This document shows, piece after piece, positions 25,403 through 32,942 of a stretch of DNA of 64,000 bases. The position numbers and the translations under genes are program-made. Within the stretch, counting starts at the first letter, position 1. Every line of letters begins with the position of its first letter. Below the pieces are notes generated by a model. It saw only the letters and a program-made list of their open reading frames with translations, had not been told where the DNA came from and ran no database searches. Source of the stretch: Comamonadaceae bacterium CG12_big_fil_rev_8_21_14_0_65_59_15 (lineage in GTDB: Bacteria > Pseudomonadota > Gammaproteobacteria > Burkholderiales > Burkholderiaceae_C); contig PCUV01000057.1 of assembly GCA_002786915.1 (NCBI GenBank), positions 1 through 64,000 on the forward strand, given 5' to 3'.

Positions 25403-26689
25403 TTATAAAACTTGCTGTAGCAACCGCGCCACCGCCAGGCCGGATTTCAGGCCGTCTTCGTGAAAGCCGTAGCCGGTCCAGGCGCCGCAAAAGTAGGTGT
25501 GCAGCTGGCCCTGCAGCGCGCCCACTTCGCGCTGGGCGCGGATGGCGTTCAGGTCAAACACCGGGTGCGCGTAGTGGTAGCTGCCATGCACCAACGCCGG
25601 GTCAATGTCTTGCAGCGGGTTCAGCGACACCACCACCGGCTGCGCAAACGGCAGCGGTTGCAGGCGGTTCAGCAGGTAGTGCAGGCACACGCGCGTGTCG
25701 TCGCTGCCCACGCCGCGCTCGTAGTTCCAGGCCGCCCAGGCGCGCGGGCTTTTGGGCAGCACCGACACGTCGGTGTGCAGCACGGCACGGTTGGGCTGGT
25801 AGCGGATGGCGCTCAGCGTGGCGCGCTCTTGTGCCGACGGCGCCCCCAGCAGCGCCAGCGCCTGGTCGCTATGGCAGGCCAGCACCACCTTGTCAAAGCG
25901 CTCGGTCTGCCCGTGGCTGGTGATGGCCACGCCCTGCGCGTCGCGTTCGATGCGCTGCACCGGGCTGGCCAGGCGTGCGTCGGCTATCTGCGTAACGATT
26001 TTTTGCACATACTGGTGTGCGCCACCCGCTATCGTCCACCACTGTGGGCGGTTACTGACCTGGATCAGCCCGTGGTTGTGACAAAACCGCACCATCGTCG
26101 CCACCGGGAACTGCAGCATCTGCTGCGTGGGACAGCTCCAGATGCAGCCCAGCATGGGCAGCAGGTACCAGTCGCGGAACTCTCTAGAAAAGCCGTGTTG
26201 CACCAGAAAATCGGCCAGCGGCTGCATCAGCGCGGCGTCTTGCGCGCCGTCGTCCAGGCCTTCGGCTAAACCGGTGGCCAGGGTGTTGAAGCGCAGCAGG
26301 TCGCACAGCATGGCCCAGAAGCGGCGGTTGAGCAGGTTGCTGCGCTGCGAAAACACGGTGTTCAGCGACGAGCCGCTCCACTCCAGCGTGGCGCCTTGCC
26401 TGGCACCGGGTACCTGCACCGAAAACGACATGTCCGACTTGGCGGTGGGCACGTCCAGCTCGGCCAGCAACTTGATCAGGTTCGGGTAAGTGCGTTCGTT
26501 GAACACCAGAAAGCCGGTGTCCACCCCGTGCGTGATCGGCCCCTGCGCCGTGGGCAGCGTCAGACTCACCGTATGGGTGTGGCCGCCAAAGTAATCCCCT
26601 GCTTCAAACAGGGTGATGTCGGCTTGGTTGCGCAGCTGATGCGCAACGGCCAGACCTGAAATACCCGAGCCGATGATGGCTATTTTCAT
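25403..26689 (-). CDS. FAD-dependent amine-oxidase-like oxidoreductase (phytoene-desaturase fold)
   Basis: 428 residues from the ATG at 26689, which gives M-K-I-A-I-I-G-S-G-I-S-G-L with the dinucleotide-binding G-x-G-x-x-G at once. E-A-G-D-Y-F-G-G-H-T-H-T follows near 33, binding the FAD ribose, and G-Y-G-F-H-E-D-G-L-K-S-G near the C terminus closes the FAD site. With DUF1365 and the CFA-like gene it forms the conserved trio in which the oxidoreductase would desaturate or oxidise the methylated acyl chain (UfaD-type). First gene of the cluster; a partly palindromic site lies 37 bases upstream. Confidence 0.9.
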   Translation of the reverse strand: MKIAIIGSGISGLAVAHQLRNQADITLFEAGDYFGGHTHTVSLTLPTAQGPITHGVDTGFLVFNERTYPNLIKLLAELDVPTAKSDMSFSVQVPGARQGATLEWSGSSLNTVFSQRSNLLNRRFWAMLCDLLRFNTLATGLAEGLDDGAQDAALMQPLADFLVQHGFSREFRDWYLLPMLGCIWSCPTQQMLQFPVATMVRFCHNHGLIQVSNRPQWWTIAGGAHQYVQKIVTQIADARLASPVQRIERDAQGVAITSHGQTERFDKVVLACHSDQALALLGAPSAQERATLSAIRYQPNRAVLHTDVSVLPKSPRAWAAWNYERGVGSDDTRVCLHYLLNRLQPLPFAQPVVVSLNPLQDIDPALVHGSYHYAHPVFDLNAIRAQREVGALQGQLHTYFCGAWTGYGFHEDGLKSGLAVARLLQQVL

Positions 26690-26725
26690 GGGGAGAATGC
26701 CCTGCAAAACGTACTGGTTGATTTT

Positions 26726-26748
26726 GTGACTAATCGGTAATTTATCAC
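26726..26748. promoter_or_regulatory. Candidate operator upstream of the FAD oxidoreductase cluster
   Basis: GTGACTAAT (26726-26734) and ATTTATCAC (26740-26748) match in 7 of 9 positions as an inverted repeat, within an A+T-rich stretch that is the only plausible promoter region for the minus-strand cluster. The rest of 26690-26878 shows no gene I can support. Confidence 0.35.
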
Positions 26749-26878
26749 ATCAATCAGTTTTTTGCAGGCGCTTGCCCATCCAGGCTGGCAAACTGGGTTT
26801 GGGCGGCATTATGGAGGCGCACGTACCGGTCGTACGCGGGTGCGCCGATGTCTTCAATGACGACCTCCGACTGGTTTT

Positions 26879-28114
26879 CTACCAGGGACGGTCGTTGCCC
26901 GCTGGGCGCGTCAGCGCCAGCATGCGATCCATGCTGTGCTTGATCTTGATGTCTCGAAACGGCACGCTGGCCTGAATGCGAAAGTCTGCCAAGCTGGTGT
27001 CACGCACGATGGGCTCACCCGTGGGCATGCCCTGGCGGTTAATCAGCACCGCCACGCGGGGCATGGTGGTGTTGCGCCCGCGTTTGACCACCACGGCAAT
27101 TTCTTGCGTGGCCAGCCGCACGTAGGTGCCGGGTGAGTAAATGCCCACTGCCTTGATCAGCGCCGCACCGGCTTCGTCGATTTGCCGGTTTTCATCGTAG
27201 TAGCACGCTTGCATGGCTGTGCTCGGCGCAGCGGGCGGCCGCGTAAGCCGTGGTGACAAGCGTGCCGCAAACATGTCCGCGCGCTGGATCAGCCGCGCCA
27301 GCCGCTGGCCCCGGCTGCGTGTTGCCAAGGGACCAGGTAATTTCAGGTTGTGATGCAACACGGCTTCCAGCCAATCTTCATTCGTAACACCTGTTCGCTG
27401 CAGCAGATCGACCGAGCGTGCCGCATGTGAGGTGATCAGCTGCTTCTGCTGATCTGTCAGCGGTTCCTTTTGCGTGACCAGCCGGTCTTGCAGATCCGTC
27501 ATGCTGACATTCATGGTCAGCGCTGCACTTGCCAAGGTGCTCACGTCATCTTCGTTCCAGCGCAAAACGTCACGCGCCGCGAGGCTGCACATGGCGCACA
27601 CCAGCATGGCATGGGTGGTGCTGTAGTACCTCATCTCGGCGTTGGCCAGTTGCATCAATGCAAACAGCGTGCCATCTGGTAAGGCCAGGATGTGGCGCGA
27701 CAACTCGTTTTCAAGATGAGACAGGCGCGACAAAAAATTGGGGTCCTGAGGGCCGCGCAGTACCGTCTGGCATCGGGATTGCAGTTCGATCCAGTCTGGC
27801 ACACTGGGTGCCTCGAGCTGCACATCTTCAAGCTTGACGTCGTAGGGCGATACCTGCACCTTAGCAATCTGCCCGAGCGCCCGGTCTTCCAGCACCAGGT
27901 TGTTGATACGGTTCACATAACCACGGCGGAAGTTGTCAGACTGGTCGTAGTCGATGTAGATCTGGTCGCGCTTACCAATCACCGCCTCCAGGTCAGCGCG
28001 GCTGTCCACACGAAAGCCCTTGCTGGCCAGCAGCACGCCGCTTTGGTCGCGCAGCGCACAAGGCAGAGGTTGGTCGATCAGGATGGCGTCAACGTTGACA
28101 GGAACCAGTTTCAT
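26879..28114 (-). CDS. Degenerate HD-GYP-type protein
   Basis: 411 residues from M-K-L-V-P-V-N-V (ATG at 28114; upstream codons overlap the promoter). An N-terminal PilZ/DUF3391-like part (D-Q-S-G-V-L-L-A-S-K-G-F) precedes an HD-GYP-like helical domain. Some histidines remain (T-T-H-A-M-L-V-C, S-H-A-A-R-S-V, L-H-H-N-L-K-L-P-G), but the H-D metal dyad is replaced by T-M-N-V-S-M and H-H-E reads H-H-N. Cyclic-di-GMP hydrolysis is therefore unlikely; a sensing or scaffold role is possible. Read away from the heptose adenylyltransferase gene. Confidence 0.75.
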   Translation of the reverse strand: MKLVPVNVDAILIDQPLPCALRDQSGVLLASKGFRVDSRADLEAVIGKRDQIYIDYDQSDNFRRGYVNRINNLVLEDRALGQIAKVQVSPYDVKLEDVQLEAPSVPDWIELQSRCQTVLRGPQDPNFLSRLSHLENELSRHILALPDGTLFALMQLANAEMRYYSTTHAMLVCAMCSLAARDVLRWNEDDVSTLASAALTMNVSMTDLQDRLVTQKEPLTDQQKQLITSHAARSVDLLQRTGVTNEDWLEAVLHHNLKLPGPLATRSRGQRLARLIQRADMFAARLSPRLTRPPAAPSTAMQACYYDENRQIDEAGAALIKAVGIYSPGTYVRLATQEIAVVVKRGRNTTMPRVAVLINRQGMPTGEPIVRDTSLADFRIQASVPFRDIKIKHSMDRMLALTRPAGNDRPW

Positions 28115-28184
28115 GTTGGTGCGGATTATCCATGGGGAAAGAACCAAGCGTAGCGACAGTGGTGTTGCTGGTAGCATCCAAAAC

Positions 28185-28700
28185 ATGATGCAATACCAAC
28201 CAGTTCATCCCTTTAACCCGGCACCTGCTGTGCTCGCAGTCAAGTTGTGCCCAACCGACGCGTTGCTGGCACGTCTAGCCGCGTTGCCGCGCCCCCTGGT
28301 CTTTACCAATGGCGTGTTTGACGTGCTGCACCGTGGTCATGTGATGTACCTGGAGCAGGCGCGGGCCCTGGGCGCTAGTTTGTTGGTGGCGCTCAACACC
28401 GACGCGTCGGCGCGCCGCCTGGGCAAGGGCTCAGACCGCCCATTGAACAACGAGGTGGACCGTGCCTGTGTGATTGCCGCGCTGGCCAGCAGCACGTTGG
28501 TGACCTGGTTTGACGAAGACACCCCCCAGGAGTTGATCGCGCTGGTGCGCCCCGACATCCTGGTCAAGGGCGGCGACTACGACATGGCCACATTGCCCGA
28601 GACGGTGCTGGTGCAAAGCTGGGGCGGACGCGCGCTGGCGCTGCCGTTTGTGGCGGGTTATTCCACCACGGCACTCGTCACCAAAATCAGAAGCTCATGA
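28185..28700 (+). CDS. rfaE2: D-glycero-beta-D-manno-heptose 1-phosphate adenylyltransferase
   Basis: 171 residues equal to the C-terminal (nucleotidyltransferase) half of HldE/RfaE. T-N-G-V-F-D-V-L-H-R-G-H carries the HxGH nucleotide site, with L-V-K-G-G-D-Y and a closing G-Y-S-T-T-A-L-V-T-K-I. It makes ADP-heptose for the LPS inner core. Split hldE genes are normal in Burkholderiales. ATGs at 28185 and 28188 are both possible. Confidence 0.93.
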   Translation: MMQYQPVHPFNPAPAVLAVKLCPTDALLARLAALPRPLVFTNGVFDVLHRGHVMYLEQARALGASLLVALNTDASARRLGKGSDRPLNNEVDRACVIAALASSTLVTWFDEDTPQELIALVRPDILVKGGDYDMATLPETVLVQSWGGRALALPFVAGYSTTALVTKIRSS

Positions 28701-28804
28701 TAAAAATTGGCTGTAGCCCTTATAAAACAAGCGCTAGCAGCTATTATTTTAAATTTTTTTTTGCTTTAAAAGCTGCCCAGAATACATTTGTTTTCGCGCA
28801 TCTT

Positions 28805-28874
28805 CGTCATTCCCGCGCAGGCGGGAATCTAGCATCTGAGCAAACCCTGGATTCCCGCCTGCGCGGGAATGACG
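28805..28874. repeat. Long palindromic repeat with 24-bp perfect arms
   Basis: Arms 28805-28828 and 28851-28874 are exact reverse complements, each beginning or ending in CGTCATTCCCGC. Each arm alone also folds (TTCCCGC/GCGGGAA). The 22-base centre is unpaired. A half copy with mismatches is at 60959-60984. It lies in the 215-base gap after rfaE2, where an A+T-rich patch with CGCTAGCAGCTATT also occurs (28731-28744). Confidence 0.85.
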
Positions 28875-28915
28875 AGTCAATTTCATCATTTGGGGTAAAT
28901 GTGCATTCATGGCAG

Positions 28916-29881
28916 TTAGAGCTGTTCGACCCCTGGAGGCGCGGTTTGGTGCAGTTGGGCCGCCAGTTGCTGCCAACGCTGTACGGCCTGGCGGGTCTGG
29001 TCGTAGCAGTGGCAGCGCGGATGCCCACCCAGTTGCAGTTTGACGCTGCCCGCGCCACCCAACCATAGTTCACAGTTGGTCGGCAACACTTGCAACAAGG
29101 TCTGCACATAGGCCTGCGCGGGTGCCATTTCCATGCTGCTGCTGATCGACAAGGCCACTGCACCCGCGTGCAGTTCACCTGTGGCTTGTGCAAGTTCTTG
29201 CACCGGGGTCTCGGTGCCCAAATCGACGCATTCGGCACCGCGCAGGCACAGCAGCGCGTGCAGGCCAAGCAGTCCCAGGGCGTGCAATTCGCCGGGCGGT
29301 GTGGTCAGTATTACCCGCGGCGGGACGATGTGGGCGCCCGCCAGAGGCAGTGCCCGCAACACGATCTGGCGTACATGGCCGCTGTAACGGTGCTCGGCTA
29401 CCACCGAAAGTCGTCGCTCAAACCAGGCCCGGCCGACCGCCCTATTGAAAGCTGGCAGCAAGTCGGCAGCGAACAGTTCCAGTCCCACCTTGTCCATCCG
29501 GTTTTGCAGGCATTGCGCCAGCGCTTGCGGCGCCGCGCCCGGCGCCATACTGTGCAACAGCTCGACTTGCGCAGCGGCCACAGTGGCAGCGTCCAGGGTT
29601 AGCTCTGTTTTCTCCCGCAGCAGAAGCTGGTTCAGCAAGTCTTGCAGCGCCAAGGCATCCAGCTCGATCAGCGTGGAAACCCGCTGGCCCAGTAGGCTTA
29701 AACGCGCCAGCAGCATCAGTTTGGTGAGCGTTTCGCCAGAATACAGACGCTGGCCGCGCGTGCCGCGCAGGGGCACAGGAAAGCCGTAACGCAACTCCCA
29801 TTTGCGCAACACCTCACGCGACAGGCCGGTGCGCTGTTCAACGTCGGCTTGTCTGAAAGAGTGGCTTTTGATCACGGTCAT
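28916..29881 (-). CDS. MerR-family B12-dependent photoreceptor regulator (CarH/LitR type)
   Basis: 321 residues. Residues 7-75 are a MerR-type DNA-binding domain (E-Q-R-T-G-L-S-R-E-V-L-R-K-W-E-L-R-Y-G-F-P). A helical cobalamin-capping domain holds W153-x9-E163-H164, the W-x9-E-H signature of light-sensing CarH/LitR proteins; E198-x-H200-x-x-G203 in the following Rossmann domain supplies the lower cobalt ligand. In this family adenosylcobalamin holds a repressor tetramer together in the dark and light breaks it. Intact motifs argue for a working photoreceptor. Likely targets are the lipid cluster at 18.6-26.7 kb and itself. Confidence 0.88.
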   Translation of the reverse strand: MTVIKSHSFRQADVEQRTGLSREVLRKWELRYGFPVPLRGTRGQRLYSGETLTKLMLLARLSLLGQRVSTLIELDALALQDLLNQLLLREKTELTLDAATVAAAQVELLHSMAPGAAPQALAQCLQNRMDKVGLELFAADLLPAFNRAVGRAWFERRLSVVAEHRYSGHVRQIVLRALPLAGAHIVPPRVILTTPPGELHALGLLGLHALLCLRGAECVDLGTETPVQELAQATGELHAGAVALSISSSMEMAPAQAYVQTLLQVLPTNCELWLGGAGSVKLQLGGHPRCHCYDQTRQAVQRWQQLAAQLHQTAPPGVEQL

Positions 29882-29893
29882 GAAAGTACCATA

Positions 29894-29906
29894 TTGTCCT
29901 GGACAA
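29894..29906. promoter_or_regulatory. Palindrome upstream of the CarH/LitR-like gene
   Basis: TTGTCC-T-GGACAA, a perfect 6+1+6 palindrome, 13 bases upstream of the regulator ATG and between it and the divergent CheB/CheR gene. The position suits autoregulation, but I cannot show that it is the binding site. Confidence 0.4.
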
Positions 29907-30002
29907 AGAAACGGATGTGACTATGATCATCTTCGATGCATGGTGTCACAGACTGTATGTGTCCAACGCGTGCTTTTTCTATTGATGAACTGCGAGTTTG
30001 CC

Positions 30003-31859
30003 ATGGTTTTTTCGAATGCGGCTGAAACGGGTGCTGATGTTCCAAGCCCCGAAGCCGATTCTTCACCTCACATTGTGGCCATTGGCGCCTCCGCCGGCGG
30101 TCTGGAAGCCCTGGAAAAGCTGTTTGACGGCCTGGCATCCGATTCTGGCGCCACTTTTGTCGTGATCCAGCACCTGTCGCCCGACCACAAGAGCATGATG
30201 GCCAACCTGCTGTCGCGCCACACCGCCATGCCGGTGGTGATGGTCGAGCAAGACATGCCCATCGAGCCCAACACGGTGTATCTGATTCCGCCGGGCTCCA
30301 TCATGCACATGGGCGAGGGCAAGCTCACACTCACACCCAAAAATCCGCGCACCCTGACGCTGCCCATTGACGTATTTTTCAAGTCGGTGGCGCAACATTA
30401 CGGCGCGCAATCGGTGGGGGTGGTGCTCTCTGGCACCGGCTCTGACGGCACGCGCGGCGCCTCGGCCATCAACGACGCAGGCGGTTTTCTGATTGCGCAA
30501 GAGCCCGAAGACGCCAAGTTTGACGGCATGCCGCGCTCCATCATTGCCACCGGGCTGGTGGATGCCATTCTGCCGGTGCAGCAGATCGGCGCACGCGTGC
30601 TGGCGCACATCAGCAACCAGCCCATCGTGCAGGCAGCGGTGGCCATTGAAGGCCCCCGCCGGTTGACCACGGCCACCAGCCCCGAGGCTGCCCTGAACGG
30701 CATCTTGCGCCTGTTGTTGCAACTCGGTGGCATCGACTTTCAGGAGTACAAAACCGGTACCGTGATGCGGCGCATGAACGTGCGCCAGGTGATTTCGCTG
30801 GAATCGTATCTGGAGCTGCTGGCTAACGACCGCAGCGAGCTGCTGGTGCTGCGCCGTGAGATGCTGATTCCGGTCACCAGCTTCTTTCGTGACCCGGAAG
30901 CGTTTGAAATTCTGGGGCGTCAGATCATCGAACCGCTGGTGGCGCGCAAGCAAGGCGGCGACACCATTCGCGTCTGGGCCGCTGCGGTATCCACCGGCGA
31001 AGAAGCGTACTCTCTGGCGATGATGTTTCTGGAGGCGTTTGACAGCCTCAAGCGCTGGCCTGCGCTCAAGATCTTTGCCACCGACGTGGAGCAGCAGAAT
31101 ATTGAAACTGCGGGTGCGGGCACCTACCCCGAATCGATCTCGGCTGAAATTTCACCGCAGCAACTGGAGCGCTTTTTTGTCAAACGCGGCAACAATTTTG
31201 TGGTCAAAAACGACCTGCGCCAATGCATCGTGTTTGCGCGCCACAACATGCTGGCAGCCCCGCCTTTTACCCGCATGGACCTGGTGGTGTGCCGCAACGC
31301 GCTGATCTACTTCAAGTCGCAGGCGCAAGAGCGCGCCCTGAAGCGCCTGCAATACGCCTTGCTGCCGCGTGCCTACCTGTTTTTGGGATCGAGCGAATCG
31401 CTGGGCGAACTGCAGCGCGACTTCACGCCCATCAGCGCCAAGCACAAGATCTGGCAAATGGTCAAGCCCCTGAACCAGCCACTGGACGTGTCCAAAGGCG
31501 GCAGCTATGGTTACACCGCCGCCCAGCCCATGGTCATCGCCGGGCGCACGCCACGCGTCAAGTCCACCGAAGTGGAGCAGGGCTATGCGGCGTTGTTGCA
31601 GGCCTTTTCACCCCCGGCGGCCATTTTGGTGAACGCGCGCCAGGAGCTGGTGCATTCGTACGGCAACGTGGCCAAGTTTTTGCATCTGCGCGAAGGCCAC
31701 GCCAGCCTGGAGCTCAACCGTGTGCTGCCCGAATCGCTGGTGCCGGTGGCGGTGGCGCTGCTGTTCAAGGCCGCGCGCGAAGAAATCAGCGTGACCTCCG
31801 ACAACCTGCGCTTTACCTCGCATGAGGGCAAGGTGGAATACCTGCGCCTGAGCGCCTGA
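30003..31859 (+). CDS. CheB-CheR fusion protein, N-terminal part of a split signalling protein
   Basis: 618 residues. The CheB methylesterase domain comes first: G-A-S-A-G-G with catalytic S30, I-Q-H-L-S-P with H57 and G-T-G-S-D-G-T-R-G near 148. The CheR domain follows, with P-V-T-S-F-F-R-D, A-V-S-T-G-E-E-A-Y-S-L-A (normally G-C-S-T-G-E-E) and D-L-V-V-C-R-N-A-L-I-Y-F. In the fusion family the chain continues with a coiled coil and PAS domains. Here a TGA at 31857-31859 stops it, while the same frame continues at once as 31863-32942. Starts at 29940 or 29985 are also open. Confidence 0.88.
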   Translation: MVFSNAAETGADVPSPEADSSPHIVAIGASAGGLEALEKLFDGLASDSGATFVVIQHLSPDHKSMMANLLSRHTAMPVVMVEQDMPIEPNTVYLIPPGSIMHMGEGKLTLTPKNPRTLTLPIDVFFKSVAQHYGAQSVGVVLSGTGSDGTRGASAINDAGGFLIAQEPEDAKFDGMPRSIIATGLVDAILPVQQIGARVLAHISNQPIVQAAVAIEGPRRLTTATSPEAALNGILRLLLQLGGIDFQEYKTGTVMRRMNVRQVISLESYLELLANDRSELLVLRREMLIPVTSFFRDPEAFEILGRQIIEPLVARKQGGDTIRVWAAAVSTGEEAYSLAMMFLEAFDSLKRWPALKIFATDVEQQNIETAGAGTYPESISAEISPQQLERFFVKRGNNFVVKNDLRQCIVFARHNMLAAPPFTRMDLVVCRNALIYFKSQAQERALKRLQYALLPRAYLFLGSSESLGELQRDFTPISAKHKIWQMVKPLNQPLDVSKGGSYGYTAAQPMVIAGRTPRVKSTEVEQGYAALLQAFSPPAAILVNARQELVHSYGNVAKFLHLREGHASLELNRVLPESLVPVAVALLFKAAREEISVTSDNLRFTSHEGKVEYLRLSA

Positions 31860-31862
31860 CCG

Positions 31863-32942
31863 GTGCCCGACAACGACGGCGAACGTCTCACACTGCTGGC
31901 CTTTGAGCAGCTGCAGGCACCCGCGACTGCCACGTCGATCACCACCATCGACGTGAATTCTGAAACCGCCGAGCGCATGGAACTGCTTGAGCGCGAGCTC
32001 ACCGCCACGCGGGAAAGCCTGCAAGCCACGGTGGAAGAACTGGAAACCAGCAACGAAGAACTGCAGTCCACCAATGAAGAGCTGATGAGCTCCAACGAAG
32101 AGTTGCAAAGCTCCAACGAAGAGCTGCAATCGGTCAATGAAGAGCTCAACACCGTCAACGCCGAATACCAGGAAAAAATCGACATCCTGAACCGGCTCAA
32201 CGCCGACCTGGACAACATGGCGCAAGCGGTTTCCGCAGGCACGGTGTTTGTCGATGAAAAAATGCTCCTGACGCGCTTTTCGCCCGACGCCACGCACATC
32301 TTCCGCCTGCGCGACAGCGACCTGGGCCGTCCGCTGGACGACCTGGCGCACACGCTGCTGTACCCGGAACTGATTGCCGACCTGAACGGCACGCTGACCG
32401 ACGGCAACAGGGTTGAAAAAGAGGTGCGCGGCATCAACGGGCTGCACTATTTTGTGCGCATGTTGCCCTACAGCGTGCCGTCGAGCTCGGCCAAAGGCGC
32501 GGTCATTACCTTTATGGACGTGACAGCACTGCACGAGGTGTCGCGCCTGCAGCACATCATCGATTCCTTGTCAGAGCACATTGCGGTACTCAACAGCGAT
32601 GGCGTCATCACGCTCATCAACACCGCCTGGCGCAAGTTTGCGCAAGACAACGGCGATACCTTTTTGGCACATTCCGGTCCTGGCATGAACTATCTGGAGG
32701 TGTGCAAAGACATTCACGAGCCGCCCGATGACCCCACGGCTCTGGCCGCGCAGCGCGGGGTGCGCGACGTGCTGCACGGGCGCGTCGATCACTTTTCGCT
32801 CGAATACCCGTGCCATTCCCCCACCGAGCAGCGCTGGTTTGTGATGCACGTCTCTGCGGTGGGGGGCGAACAACCCGGCGCCGTGGTGAGCCATGTCAAT
32901 ATCACCGAATGGCGCAAACTTGCCGCTGGGGTGGTCGCATGA
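31863..32942 (+). CDS. Coiled-coil and PAS part of the split CheB-CheR signalling protein
   Basis: 359 residues from a GTG, in the same frame as the CheB-CheR gene and separated only by TGA and one codon. The first 30 residues (G-E-R-L-T-L-L-A-F-E) are the last strand of the CheR domain, showing that this is one protein broken by a stop. A coiled coil of repeated S-N-E-E-L-Q-S units follows near 60-100, then two PAS domains (about 110-215 and 225-350). Such proteins feed sensory input to downstream kinases or cyclic-di-GMP enzymes. It overlaps the GGDEF-EAL start (ATGA). Confidence 0.85.
   Translation: MPDNDGERLTLLAFEQLQAPATATSITTIDVNSETAERMELLERELTATRESLQATVEELETSNEELQSTNEELMSSNEELQSSNEELQSVNEELNTVNAEYQEKIDILNRLNADLDNMAQAVSAGTVFVDEKMLLTRFSPDATHIFRLRDSDLGRPLDDLAHTLLYPELIADLNGTLTDGNRVEKEVRGINGLHYFVRMLPYSVPSSSAKGAVITFMDVTALHEVSRLQHIIDSLSEHIAVLNSDGVITLINTAWRKFAQDNGDTFLAHSGPGMNYLEVCKDIHEPPDDPTALAAQRGVRDVLHGRVDHFSLEYPCHSPTEQRWFVMHVSAVGGEQPGAVVSHVNITEWRKLAAGVVA

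Noticed and set aside
26750-26878. Protein-like tail (N-Q-S-E-V-V-I-E-D-I-G ...) in another frame just after the degenerate HD-GYP gene
   Set aside because: Suggested a C-terminal frameshift, but the sequence before it in that frame is not protein-like and the gene already ends at a normal length; too weak to call.
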